From Planctomycetaceae bacterium (GTDB taxonomy: Bacteria > Planctomycetota > Planctomycetia > Planctomycetales > Planctomycetaceae), in contig JAKFUG010000003.1 in the NCBI GenBank assembly GCA_021732785.1, forward strand, positions 248,001 to 312,000: a stretch of DNA of 64,000 bases, given 5' to 3'. Within the stretch, counting starts at the first letter, position 1, and every line of letters begins with the position of its first letter. A program made the position numbers and the translations under genes. The notes below the pieces were generated by a model, which did not search any database, was not told the origin of the DNA, and was given only the letters and a program-made list of their open reading frames with translations. Positions 53,074-61,252 of this stretch are shown piece by piece.

Positions 53074-54421
53074 GGAGAGGTGGCAGAGCGGCCGATTGCA
53101 CCGGTCTTGAAAACCGGCCTGCCCGCAAGGGTAGCGGGGGTTCGAATCCCCCTCCCTCCGCTCGTTTTACCGGGGAAATGCCGCTTTTCTTGGGCGTCTT
53201 CTGCTTCTTCCCCGGCTTGGAATCCGCTCCGGGTTCTTCATTCTCACTGCCATCCGGTGCCGCCTTTTGCCCATTTGTGCCCATCGTGCGCCCCAAACTG
53301 CGCCCCAATAGAGCCGGAAGCTTCTGCACCTCTTTAGACTGGTCATTCAGGTCAATGTGCGTGTACCGGGCAGCGGTTAGGACCGGCGTCGAGTGCCGTG
53401 CCAGCTTCTGGGCCGTCGTCAGCGGGACGCCGTGCCGGGCGAGATTCGTGATGTAGGTGTGCCGCAAGGCGTGGAAGTCGGCGAACAGCCCATCCGCGTC
53501 CTTATACACCAGCCCCGCCGCCTCGATGTCCTGCCTCAGAATCTTTCCACCGTACCGGTTCTCCGCCCAATTGCCCGGCCATAAGCGCTCGCCTGCAGGC
53601 TTGCCCAATAGCCATGACCGAAGCTCCTCCAGAATCTCTGCCGGAAGCGGCAGGACATCCGTGCGACGGCGTTTAGAGTATCCGGCCTTCACCGTAACGG
53701 TCGGCGGTTCGTCCAACAGCTTCAGGCTCTCCGGCGTCAGGGAAGCGAGTTCCGAGGCACGCAGCCCCGTGGACAACGCCACGACGTAGAGCATGAACCG
53801 CTCCATGCCTGTGAAGGCCAGGATGACCGCAGCGGTCTTCGTGTGCGTGAGCAGCTTCGAGACCTCATCATCCGACAAAGCCCGGCGGTCGTGTCTGCGA
53901 TCCACGGCCACATTCAGCGTATCGAGCAGCAGAAGCGGGTCTTCCCGCAACCGCTTGTGACGGTACAGCCAGCGGGAGAATTGCCGGATCGCCCGCAGAT
54001 AATGGTTCGATGTCTGGACGCTCAACCCGCCTTTGCGGAGTTCGGCGAGCTTTTCTTCCACAGCCGCAGCCGCCAGATCAGCAGCCCGGACCACCTTGCA
54101 TCCGTCGACAATCTGATTGCAGCGATAGACCACGAGCTCAACCTGATCGGCTGAGACTTCGCGATTCTCCAGCGACTTCCGGAACGCGGCGATGTCTGCC
54201 GCAATCCCATCCTGCTCCCGAACCGGCGCGGCCTGCATGCCATTGCGGATCATGTCCGCTTCCAGTTCCAGCCTTGCCGCCAGTCGTTGCGTGGCTGTTT
54301 TATCGGTGAAGCCTGGAACCTTCTTCAGCTTGCCGCTGTGGTCGCGGTAGCGGATGTACCACTTCTTGACCTTCTTCACTTTGCCTTCGTGACGGTACGT
54401 TGGACGGTAGATCGTCGCCAT
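53003..54421 (-). CDS. int: Tyrosine recombinase (integrase)
   Basis: A 472-codon frame encoding a phage-type integrase that would insert and excise the element at tRNA-Ser. An N-terminal AP2-like arm-binding region (MATIYRPTYRHEGKVKKVKK...WYIRYRDHSGKLKKVPGF) and core-binding domain (about 70-175) precede the catalytic domain: Arg221 (STGLRASELASL), His317 and Arg320 (HALRHTYITNLARHG), His343 (ARHST) and nucleophile Tyr353 (AARYTHID). Residues 421-449 are translated from antisense tRNA sequence and 450-472 from the chromosome, so the natural end may differ in the excised form. It follows the excisionase gene by 3 bases. AAAGGAAA lies upstream. Confidence 0.93.
   Translation of the reverse strand: MATIYRPTYRHEGKVKKVKKWYIRYRDHSGKLKKVPGFTDKTATQRLAARLELEADMIRNGMQAAPVREQDGIAADIAAFRKSLENREVSADQVELVVYRCNQIVDGCKVVRAADLAAAAVEEKLAELRKGGLSVQTSNHYLRAIRQFSRWLYRHKRLREDPLLLLDTLNVAVDRRHDRRALSDDEVSKLLTHTKTAAVILAFTGMERFMLYVVALSTGLRASELASLTPESLKLLDEPPTVTVKAGYSKRRRTDVLPLPAEILEELRSWLLGKPAGERLWPGNWAENRYGGKILRQDIEAAGLVYKDADGLFADFHALRHTYITNLARHGVPLTTAQKLARHSTPVLTAARYTHIDLNDQSKEVQKLPALLGRSLGRTMGTNGQKAAPDGSENEEPGADSKPGKKQKTPKKSGISPVKRAEGGGFEPPLPLRAGRFSRPVQSAALPPLRSLIFQDILSFDVPVAAVADPRA
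53074..53160 (+). tRNA. tRNA-Ser (anticodon UGA)
   Basis: An 87-base tRNA with long variable arm. The anticodon stem CCGGT (53101) / ACCGG (53113) encloses CTTGAAA, anticodon TGA at 53108-53110. The variable arm is CTGCCCGCAAGGGTAGC; the T arm is GGGGG TTCGAAT CCCCC; the discriminator is G at 53160. CCA is not encoded. The acceptor stem has one A-C mismatch at the fifth pair. The integrated element starts directly after the 3' end, a usual target for tyrosine integrases. Confidence 0.95.
53110..53160. other. Probable attachment site (attL) in tRNA 3' half
   Basis: The integrase lies immediately inside the 3' end of tRNA-Ser and the tRNA is intact, so the crossover core is expected within the anticodon-to-3'-end part. 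The exact core cannot be fixed because the matching attR lies outside the window. Confidence 0.55.
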
Positions 54422-54424
54422 GTT

Positions 54425-54628
54425 TTAGCGTTTCCTTTCGGGGACCGGGCACCCTCGCTCGATCCAGTTCGAGATTATACGCACGCTCCAGCGGATCGAT
54501 CGGCCAAGCCGGATCGGATCGGGTACTGCACCCTCGCTCTTGAGCCGCCAAAAACTCCGCATCGACAGCCGCAACATCGCGGCCACTTCCTTCGCCGTCA
54601 GCAAGACTGACGCAGCTTCAACTGTCAT
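54425..54628 (-). CDS. AlpA-like excisionase / helix-turn-helix protein
   Basis: A 67-residue winged-helix protein: LTAKEVAAMLRLSMRSFWRL followed by VPDPIRLGRSIRWSVRIISN is the standard AlpA/MerR-like excisionase layout, with the recognition helix in RLSMRSFWRLK. It would help the integrase excise the element. The ATG at 54628 has GGAGG about 7 bases upstream; the stop TAA lies 3 bases before the integrase ATG, so the two are probably translationally coupled. Confidence 0.9.
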   Translation of the reverse strand: MTVEAASVLLTAKEVAAMLRLSMRSFWRLKSEGAVPDPIRLGRSIRWSVRIISNWIERGCPVPERKR

Positions 54629-54771
54629 TTCGCCAACCTCCACCACGGCGGGAGAATTCGCTCAGGCGACCGCACCCGCTTGCCGCAACGGGGGCATCGC
54701 ATCACCCTGAGTTTGCCAAACCATTTCGCCATGCAACGGAGGCAGGCGAAGTACCAAGGTCGTTGATCCAT
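54625..54771 (-). CDS. Small zinc-ribbon protein
   Basis: A 48-residue protein with two CxxC pairs, CLRC and CPRC, 16 residues apart (ACLRCMAKWFGKLRVMRCPRCGKRV), giving one zinc site; the C terminus is basic and tryptophan-rich. Its stop overlaps the excisionase start (ATGA), indicating coupled translation. Possibly a nucleic-acid-binding accessory or regulator of excision. Confidence 0.7.
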   Translation of the reverse strand: MDQRPWYFACLRCMAKWFGKLRVMRCPRCGKRVRSPERILPPWWRLAK

Positions 54772-54817
54772 CGCCTGCACTCCTTGAAATGACGGGGCAT
54801 CGCGCCACTGAATCGAA

Positions 54818-55564
54818 TCAGGCTTGAGTCCGCAGAATTCCCCACCCACCTCGCACCAGCCTCAGGAAGACAAAGCGGCGCTTCGGATTGCTCAGCATCC
54901 AGTAGGCAAGCACTGCGAACGCCAGGAAGATGAGGCCGCACAATCCGGTGATCGTCCCTAGCGTTTGCCCTAGCAATACCGCTGGAATCTCGGCGACCGG
55001 ACGCACGGCATTTTCGGCCACGACTCCCACCAGCTTGGACGAGCCATCAAGGAATTCCTTCGGTGACGTGACGAACGTCGTCAGCGTCGCACCGACCGCC
55101 AAAGCCCCCTTGTTCTTCCAGATGAAGTCACAAGCCGCGTCCCCGTGCTGCCGTACCACATCGAGCATCGCAGGCTTGAGCGTGCCGTCCTTGGCCATCA
55201 TCGCCAGCCGACGCCCATTCTGTTCGGAGACATGCGTTAGTGCCTTGGCACCGGTCTCGCCGAATGCCTCGACCACCTCCTCTCCGACCTTGCCATGCCG
55301 CAACAGAGCGCGTGCCCCGTCATCTCCGTACCTCGATACGATCTTCATCGCACTTGGACGCGTCAGAAACTCAGCCCCTTCCTTGGCAGCGGTCCCGACC
55401 ATACGTCGGCCCAGTCGCTCCGCCCCTTCCTCGGCGACCTCCTTACCGAGTTTGCGTCCCGAATACTCAATCACCTCCTGCAGCAGCTTGCCGCCGACGC
55501 CCGCTTGGGCCATGTTGATCGTCGTCAGCGTCAGGCAAACACAGCACATCAACTCTCGACACAT
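54818..55564 (-). CDS. Exported/membrane helical-repeat protein of the element
   Basis: A 248-residue protein with a signal peptide (MCRELMCCVCLTLTTINMAQAG). The mature part has helical units of about 17 residues with a G-A pattern (RYGDDGARALLRHG, VGEEVVEAFGETGAKALTHV, QHGDAACDFIWKNKGALAVG). One or two membrane segments are at the C terminus (TLGTITGLCGLIFLAFAVLAYW). AAGGAG lies 6 bases before the ATG at 55564. It lies in the operon led by ParB and the VirD4-like ATPase. I do not recognise the family; an envelope component of a transfer apparatus is a guess from context. Confidence 0.7.
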   Translation of the reverse strand: MCRELMCCVCLTLTTINMAQAGVGGKLLQEVIEYSGRKLGKEVAEEGAERLGRRMVGTAAKEGAEFLTRPSAMKIVSRYGDDGARALLRHGKVGEEVVEAFGETGAKALTHVSEQNGRRLAMMAKDGTLKPAMLDVVRQHGDAACDFIWKNKGALAVGATLTTFVTSPKEFLDGSSKLVGVVAENAVRPVAEIPAVLLGQTLGTITGLCGLIFLAFAVLAYWMLSNPKRRFVFLRLVRGGWGILRTQA

Positions 55565-55640
55565 CGCATTTCTCCTTTGAAGGTGCGCCCCGACTGGAGA
55601 CGCAAGGGAAGGTGACGGGCACACGAGCGCCCGCCGTGAA

Positions 55641-56588
55641 TCAGGGAGCCAGCGTCAGCACCGCATTGCGAATAGCGGTGCCACGGGTCTTTCCGCGTTC
55701 GGCGGAGTACGCACGAAGGCGAGGCATCAAGCCAGGTGCCTTCTCGTTGCCGTCGAGGATCAGGCGTTCGAGGTCGTACAGATGCGAATTGAGCTGCTTC
55801 GCCAACTCGCCCGCTGGGTCATAGACCTGGTTGTAAATCTCGGTCACGATGGCATCGACGATCAGTCCGACCAGCACACCGACGCCGAACGTCACCGTGC
55901 CGCTGGCAGCGCCCGTCCCGAGGATGCCGGATGAGGTTGCCAGTTGAATTGTGGCCTGAGCCAAAATCTCCCCGGCAATCCAACTTGCCAGCTCTCGACC
56001 GAAAGCGGCCTTCAGGTCCCCTTGTGCCGAGTTCATCGCATCACGCAGTGCGCCCTCCAGCACCTTGGCAAGTGCCGCACGGTCTACTGCGGGGCCGATT
56101 GAAGTTGCGGGGAAGCTCGCGAGATCGGCTTCGAGCCGAACCAGCATCTGCGATTCGACTTCTTCAACGTGCCGAAGGTACGACGCCACGACACTCTCAA
56201 CCACCGCGTCGAGTTCCTGCTCAGTGAAAACGGTTGCGTCGAACCGTTCCTTGAGAAACGCGGGATGTTCACTTCGCGACGTGATAAAGTCCTTGACGAG
56301 CTTCCATTTGCTCGACCAGCCAAGGACATCTTCCGCATACCCACGCGTCCGCATTCGGGCCGACGTAAAGAATTTTCTGATGGGGGCGACCTGATCGTCC
56401 ATCTTTCCGACGCTTTCCGACTCGGCCCAGCGGAGTTGCCGGTTCACAGCCCGCGAGGGGAAATCCGGAACTCCCGCCCACTGCATCAAGTCCTCTTCCA
56501 TACCAACCAGGAACGCGCCACCGATCGTCGCAGCGACCATGCCGACCAGAATCCCCATCGTTGCGCAGAGCTTCAGTTTCCATTTCAT
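55641..56588 (-). CDS. Membrane protein of the element, unknown family
   Basis: A 315-residue protein. An N-terminal membrane segment (ATMGILVGMVAATIGGAFLVG) is followed by a long helical region (about 50-190) and a Gly-rich hydrophobic segment at about 225-260 (TGAASGTVTFGVGVLVGLIV) before EIYNQVYDP. The C-terminal 60 residues are charged and helical. GGAG lies 10 bases before the ATG at 56588. Orientation is probably with the helical part in the periplasm. No homology recognised. Confidence 0.7.
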   Translation of the reverse strand: MKWKLKLCATMGILVGMVAATIGGAFLVGMEEDLMQWAGVPDFPSRAVNRQLRWAESESVGKMDDQVAPIRKFFTSARMRTRGYAEDVLGWSSKWKLVKDFITSRSEHPAFLKERFDATVFTEQELDAVVESVVASYLRHVEEVESQMLVRLEADLASFPATSIGPAVDRAALAKVLEGALRDAMNSAQGDLKAAFGRELASWIAGEILAQATIQLATSSGILGTGAASGTVTFGVGVLVGLIVDAIVTEIYNQVYDPAGELAKQLNSHLYDLERLILDGNEKAPGLMPRLRAYSAERGKTRGTAIRNAVLTLAP

Positions 56589-56662
56589 CGCTAGTTCTCC
56601 AGACATTGATTGACTCGTGCCAAGCCCCGGCGGCGACATACCGCCGGGGCACTTCGCGACCG

Positions 56663-56845
56663 CTACCGTTCCGGTTCCCTCTCAGGTTGCTTCTGTTTGT
56701 AGACTTCCTGCGCGGTCAGGTTTCCCGGCAGGCCGGGTTCCTCCACAGGCTTGACACTGTCGGGAAATGCGGGCAGCACCTGCGCCAGTTCCTTCGCACC
56801 GGCACGCATCCACGCTTGCAGACTTCCTTCGCCGATCTTGCTCAT
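56663..56845 (-). CDS. Small hydrophilic protein of the element
   Basis: A 60-residue protein, MSKIGEGSLQAWMRAGAKEL at the start and a charged Pro/Gln/Glu-rich end (EVYKQKQPEREPER). Its ATG overlaps the stop of the preceding gene (ATGA at 56842-56845), strong evidence that it is translated. No motif recognised; function unknown. Confidence 0.65.
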   Translation of the reverse strand: MSKIGEGSLQAWMRAGAKELAQVLPAFPDSVKPVEEPGLPGNLTAQEVYKQKQPEREPER

Positions 56846-57426
56846 CTCACGCCTTTCAGTCTTCGGAACCCTCCGGCGAGTTCAGCGCCGTAGAGTTCGG
56901 CATCGAACATCTCTTCCGCCGCGATACGCTCGTGGCGAAGCTGATCCATACGGTTCATTCCCATACACGCACCGGCCAGTGCGAAGGTCACTCCCGGCAT
57001 GGGCAGCAACCACGCGACCGCCACACCGAAGGCGGCCACGCAGAACGGCTCCAGCCAGAGCTTCACGGTGTCTTCCGACCATCCCGTTGAGTCGCACAGA
57101 CGCGGCCAACCGTTGTACTGGCTGTGTTCGAGGTCGAATTTCCGCCGCCTGCGGACGATGTCGATGTGCTGCATTACCCACGCGGCAATCACCGCGTAGC
57201 CGAGCCAGTACATGACCATGAATTCGGCGTTGCTGGTGCATCCCTGAGTGATGAACACGAGCAGCAACATCGCGGTAAAGAACCGCATCCCGTTCAGATA
57301 CTTCGCTCCCATGCGGCGATGGGTGAAGACCTGCGCGACCGAGGCCATTCCCTGACGGATCACCATGAACCCCGTCTCGAATGTATCCCGCCAGCGAATA
57401 TCGCTTGCCTCTTGAACCTTCGACAT
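56842..57426 (-). CDS. Membrane protein of the element, unknown family
   Basis: A 194-residue protein with about three membrane segments: MRFFTAMLLLVFITQG (about 47-62), EFMVMYWLGYAVIAAWVMQH (about 68-87), and FCVAAFGVAVAWLLPMPGVT (about 129-150, continuing into GACMGM). Short cytoplasmic parts carry RRRRKFDLEHSQYNGWPRLC. It starts 3 bases after the VirD4-like ATPase gene, and its stop overlaps the next start, so all three are one transcription unit. It may be a membrane partner of the ATPase. Confidence 0.72.
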   Translation of the reverse strand: MSKVQEASDIRWRDTFETGFMVIRQGMASVAQVFTHRRMGAKYLNGMRFFTAMLLLVFITQGCTSNAEFMVMYWLGYAVIAAWVMQHIDIVRRRRKFDLEHSQYNGWPRLCDSTGWSEDTVKLWLEPFCVAAFGVAVAWLLPMPGVTFALAGACMGMNRMDQLRHERIAAEEMFDAELYGAELAGGFRRLKGVR

Positions 57427-57429
57427 GAT

Positions 57430-58884
57430 TCAGCCTTTCTGCTGGAAATTTGCGAACAGGTAGTTGTCGCCAGTGGATGGAAAGATTCGTCCGTTCTGAA
57501 ACACCAGCCCTTCAACGATTCCGCCGTTGATATGGCCTCCCTTCTTCAGCGTGGTCATCTCCGAGGGCATGACTTTGAAGTCCATATGCTCGGAGACACT
57601 GCTGCTTGCATGACCGCCCGGTCTTTCATTCGTGGGATCAGGACGCTCATGCGGCATTGATGTGCTATGCAGCAGCTTCAACTTTTTGCCGATCAACTCG
57701 GACGCGTAGTTGTTCGTCGTGATGTCACTATTCGCGTGAAAAATCTTTGTGCCGAGGACTCCCAAAAGGGCGTCGGTCGAAGACTTCCCCGCCTGTTCGC
57801 CGCCCATTGCGGCGTAATACATCGGCAGGTTCTGACACAGATAAACCGTCGCGCACCGCGACGATCTCGCCGTGCTTTGAAACAAGCTGTCGTAGGTTGT
57901 GACGAAGTTGGCGGCTTCGTCTGCCCACAGGAACACAGGCCGCGTCGTCCGCCTGCGCTCCGTCGCTCTCTGGAACAGGAACTTCCACACCACCTGCACG
58001 TACTGCCCGAGTTCGTTCCACTCTTTCACCGACATGTTGATGACGATGATCTTGCCGTCCTGGGCAGCGTCCGGCGTGACGTTCGTCGTGGTGCTGAGCA
58101 GCGTCCGCATTACTCCCCGGTTGAAGCAGTCGATGATCCCGGTGAATGTGCTGACGATGATCGACCGGGTCTTTTCCGCCAGTGCCGGAAACTCGGCGAG
58201 CCAATAGCGAACTATCAGTCGAAAATCATGCTCCTCCTCTTCTGTTTTTGACCTTCTGCGACCGGCTTCCAGCAGCGAATAGAGCGTGCTGCGTTTTTGC
58301 CATTCCTCGGTGGAAGCCTCTTCCAGTGACTGCGGTGCGTCGGTCACCAGTTCGTAAAGCAAGGGCACGCTGACCCGACCCAACCCGATGACCAACGCCC
58401 CGATGCCGTTCCTGAGCAACTGCTTGTACGAGCGCTTCCAATACTGGTCGCCCTCGTTCTTCTCACCTCCACGGCGGTCAGCAACTTCGCTGACAACCGT
58501 GAAGAGATTGACCAGGTTTTCGGTAGCGCCAGCACCTCCGGGCTGGCTCAGTTCGTAGTCGAGGAAGTTGAATCGCCACTGCTCACCGGGGCCGAAGAGG
58601 ATCAGGTCATCCTTCCTGCCCGTCTCCTCGCACATCCTCACCCACATCTGGTATTCGTCGGGCTTGGTCGTCATCACCAAGCCTCCCCAACCCTGAGTGA
58701 GGAAGCTTCGGGCAATCAGGTCGCCACTCCCGGTGGTTTTTCCCGAGCCGTTCCCGCCGAGAATGCTGGTTCCTTCAAACGCATCCCGCTTTGACCAGGG
58801 GATGTTGGGGCCGAACGTGCAAAGCCCCTCATCCATGTCATCCCCGCTTCCCTCCGGGGGCTTCTTCTGCTTCTTCCAAAACAT
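57430..58884 (-). CDS. VirD4/TraG-like coupling ATPase
   Basis: A 484-residue ATPase. Walker A is GGNGSGKTTGSG (about 43-54), Walker B is RPVFLWADEAANFVT, and a conserved arginine/glutamine stretch follows (SRCATVYLCQNLPMYYAAMG); LVMTTKPDEYQMWV resembles the segment after Walker A in TraD/VirD4. It is shorter than classical VirD4 (about 600-650) and, notably, no N-terminal membrane segments are visible, so it would be soluble or rely on the adjacent membrane proteins. It would deliver DNA or protein to a transfer channel. AAAGGAG lies upstream. Confidence 0.85.
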   Translation of the reverse strand: MFWKKQKKPPEGSGDDMDEGLCTFGPNIPWSKRDAFEGTSILGGNGSGKTTGSGDLIARSFLTQGWGGLVMTTKPDEYQMWVRMCEETGRKDDLILFGPGEQWRFNFLDYELSQPGGAGATENLVNLFTVVSEVADRRGGEKNEGDQYWKRSYKQLLRNGIGALVIGLGRVSVPLLYELVTDAPQSLEEASTEEWQKRSTLYSLLEAGRRRSKTEEEEHDFRLIVRYWLAEFPALAEKTRSIIVSTFTGIIDCFNRGVMRTLLSTTTNVTPDAAQDGKIIVINMSVKEWNELGQYVQVVWKFLFQRATERRRTTRPVFLWADEAANFVTTYDSLFQSTARSSRCATVYLCQNLPMYYAAMGGEQAGKSSTDALLGVLGTKIFHANSDITTNNYASELIGKKLKLLHSTSMPHERPDPTNERPGGHASSSVSEHMDFKVMPSEMTTLKKGGHINGGIVEGLVFQNGRIFPSTGDNYLFANFQQKG

Positions 58885-58924
58885 TTGACATGGCTCCTTT
58901 TCTGTGGCTTGATCGTTAAGTGGC

Positions 58925-59007
58925 GAGGCAGGGGTTTGGAGACAGACAGCAGCACCACTTCGCGCCTTCTTCTGCTGTCTGCCGCGTTGCGAACGCGCCC
59001 CTGCCTC
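58925..59007. repeat. Nested inverted repeat between ParB and ATPase genes
   Basis: Outer arms GAGGCAGGGG (58925) and CCCCTGCCTC (ending 59007); inner arms CAGACAGCAG (58943) and CTGCTGTCTG (58972). It lies in the 148-base gap of the leftward operon and could attenuate transcription or be a centromere-like site for ParB. Confidence 0.7.
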
Positions 59008-59032
59008 TAGCTCCCTTGATTTGCTTTCCCGC

Positions 59033-59845
59033 TTAGGCGGGGGTTTTTGCCAAGTCGCTCATCATCTTCACGAACGTCCCGACCTCGACCCCTTGCGTGC
59101 GTGCCTTGCGGGCAGCCGACAGCAGATCCACGAGCGTGTTGATGAAGTCATCCAGCGAACCGATGACGCCCTGCACGGTGACGGCACGATCCCCGGAAAG
59201 CTTCGCGGTCACCCGCTTGAGCAGTTCGGTGGTCTCGGTCTTTCGGCGGGTTCGCTTCACGGCCCCGGCAATCTCATCCCGCGTCGCACCAGATACGGCT
59301 CGCTGGGCGAGTTCCATCTGGAGAACCGGGTCATCGACCTTCGAAAGTTCGTATGCCTTGGCCGGGGAGATTTTGCCCGCACGGATGTCCGTCTTCACCT
59401 GATCCGGCAGGCGGAGCATCGCGAGGCACTTCGTCACGCTATGAGGCTTCAGGTTCAGCCGCGCCCCGGCTTCCACACCGTTCAAGCCGTGAGTCGTCAT
59501 CACGTCCTGAACCGCCTCGGCGAGATCCAGAGGGGCAAGTTGCTCCCGCAGTTCGTTTTCGATGATGGCGATTTCCGCCGCTGTCAGGTCGTCCGCCGTT
59601 ATCGGGATGCAGGGAAATTTGGTCACCCCGGCGCACCGCCCCTGTGTCAGTCTTCGCTGCCCCGCGATAAGCTGAAATCGCTTCTCGATCTCTTTCACGA
59701 GCAGCGGCGTGAAAATGCCGTGCGTCTTGATCGACTGGCAGAGGTTGAAATCCGCCTCTTCGCTGTGCTGCTTGCGTGGCTGGCGTGGGTTCGGATCGAT
59801 CAGGTTCTCCGCCACGAAGATGATCTGCTGCTTCTGGTCGTTCAT
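59033..59845 (-). CDS. parB: ParB-family protein
   Basis: A 270-residue ParB/Spo0J-type protein. N-terminal domain: IDPNPRQPRKQHSEEADFNL, SIKTHGIFTPLLV, FQLIAGQRRLTQG (the CTP-binding motif region) and ENELREQLAPLDLAEAVQDV. The central helix-turn-helix reads GLNGVEAGARLNLKPHSVTK. The C-terminal part is a helical dimer region. No ParA is adjacent. ParB proteins of mobile elements either segregate the circular form or act as regulators. AAAGG precedes the ATG. It is the first gene of the leftward operon. Confidence 0.92.
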   Translation of the reverse strand: MNDQKQQIIFVAENLIDPNPRQPRKQHSEEADFNLCQSIKTHGIFTPLLVKEIEKRFQLIAGQRRLTQGRCAGVTKFPCIPITADDLTAAEIAIIENELREQLAPLDLAEAVQDVMTTHGLNGVEAGARLNLKPHSVTKCLAMLRLPDQVKTDIRAGKISPAKAYELSKVDDPVLQMELAQRAVSGATRDEIAGAVKRTRRKTETTELLKRVTAKLSGDRAVTVQGVIGSLDDFINTLVDLLSAARKARTQGVEVGTFVKMMSDLAKTPA

Positions 59846-59962
59846 GGGCTGCCTTTCTGGTAAGATCCTGCGTCAGTCGCAGTCAGGTGCTGCGTTCAAC
59901 TGACACGAGGGATTCTTCCAGAAAACGCCTAAGAGACCAGACGCGTAGAACTTCAGTTACAC

Positions 59963-60709
59963 ATGAGTAAAACGCGCCCAAAATCAGAGCAGCCGAAACC
60001 TTCCGGGCGATCCGTTATTGCTGACAAGGAAGCCGTCCGCGGTCTGCGAAAGCGGGCCGGGCAAACTCAGGAAGACTTCGCACCTGCAATGGACATCGGG
60101 CTTGCGACGCTCCAAAAGATGGAAAGCGGAAAGCCGGTTGACATCAAGTCTGTGCAATGGCTGGCTGACAATGCGGGCGTCTCATACGACTCTCTCATGC
60201 CCGCCGTGCCGCAGAGCGCTGGCATCACACATGCGGCACTGCACTTTGCCAACACCGATGATCCGCAGCTTATTCCCGCGCTAATGGATCGCCTCGCGGA
60301 ATTGATCCGCAAGAGGCATGAAATCTACATCATCGCAATCGCGCCAGATCACAGCCTCATGGTCGAGGCGGCATTTCATGACGACGACATGGTGGCGACC
60401 GTCAATGAATTCGCATACGGCCAATTTGCGGAACTCGGGGTCGATGCAATCACCGTTTACGGTATTCCGTTTGGATTGCCGGAGCCTTTCGTCCCACGCG
60501 AGCCGGTGCAAGGTAAGCCGCTTCCACATCCTGTGAGTCCCGATGGGGCCATACGCTCCATGCGTCAGCAGGAAGATTATCAGGATCGCTATAAGGTCTA
60601 TTACGCCATCCTCGCCCTTCATCAAGAGGGCCGACTCGAAGTCTTTATCAATGCTGATGGCGCATGGATTCTGAAGGCAACCGTGCCTGTATCTGTGCCT
60701 GTCGCCTGA
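59963..60709 (+). CDS. XRE-family regulator with C-terminal domain
   Basis: A 248-residue protein. Residues about 20-75 form an XRE helix-turn-helix (EAVRGLRKRAGQTQEDFAPA, IGLATLQKMESGKP). The C-terminal 170 residues form an alpha/beta domain of unknown type (ALMDRLAELIRKRHEIYIIA, AAFHDDDMVATVNEFAYG). It is divergent from parB with a 117-base gap, so it probably controls both operons from this region. Regulation of transfer or excision is inferred. Confidence 0.82.
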   Translation: MSKTRPKSEQPKPSGRSVIADKEAVRGLRKRAGQTQEDFAPAMDIGLATLQKMESGKPVDIKSVQWLADNAGVSYDSLMPAVPQSAGITHAALHFANTDDPQLIPALMDRLAELIRKRHEIYIIAIAPDHSLMVEAAFHDDDMVATVNEFAYGQFAELGVDAITVYGIPFGLPEPFVPREPVQGKPLPHPVSPDGAIRSMRQQEDYQDRYKVYYAILALHQEGRLEVFINADGAWILKATVPVSVPVA

Positions 60710-60919
60710 CTTCTCCTCCCCATTCGCCGCAGCCCGATCACGTCCTTTGTTGGCAAGCTGAAGCCCCCGCCGTGCCACGCAAGCTGCCAAGGCCGCTTTC
60801 CTGAAGTAGGAAGCCTTCGGCCTTTCGCTTGCCCGGTTCGCTTCGCCACGGACTGAGGGAGCTTCGGTCGCATTGCCACAGGCCGCAATGGGCGGTCGGC
60901 AACATAAAGGAGAAACATC

Positions 60920-61186
60920 ATGGCAATTCCCGCACACAAGATTCGCAACGGCGTTCTGCAAGTGACGATTTGGCGTAATACCACGGACAACGGCAAAGTC
61001 TGGTACAGCGTCAATACATCCCGTTCATACAAGGCTGGTGATGACGGTTGGAGACAATCCGACTCACTCAACACCGATGACTTGCTGCCGATGGCGAAAC
61101 TGCTCGATCAGGCACACACCTGGATCACTCGTCAGGCGAAGCCTCGCAAGGGCGAAGAAGTCGTTGCGGATGATACCGCAGCGTGA
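60920..61186 (+). CDS. Small conserved protein of the element
   Basis: An 88-residue protein: MAIPAHKIRNGVLQVTIWRN, WYSVNTSRSYKAGDDGWRQS, SLNTDDLLPMAKLLDQAHTW. The beta-rich first part with a final amphipathic helix resembles small single-strand-nucleic-acid-binding folds, though this is only an impression. AAAGGAG lies 6 bases upstream. I know proteins of this look from plasmids and integrated elements but no function. Confidence 0.7.
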   Translation: MAIPAHKIRNGVLQVTIWRNTTDNGKVWYSVNTSRSYKAGDDGWRQSDSLNTDDLLPMAKLLDQAHTWITRQAKPRKGEEVVADDTAA

Positions 61187-61252
61187 TAACGAGAAAGGCC
61201 AGTGGTTCACGCCACTGGCCTCCCTTCAACCCTCATGATGGAGCATGAGATC

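Noticed and set aside
57430-58884. Whether the VirD4-like ATPase could be an HerA/FtsK-type defence ATPase
   Set aside because: The order Walker A, KPDEY segment, ADEAANFVT and the neighbourhood of integrase, excisionase and ParB fit a coupling protein better, although this is not decisive.
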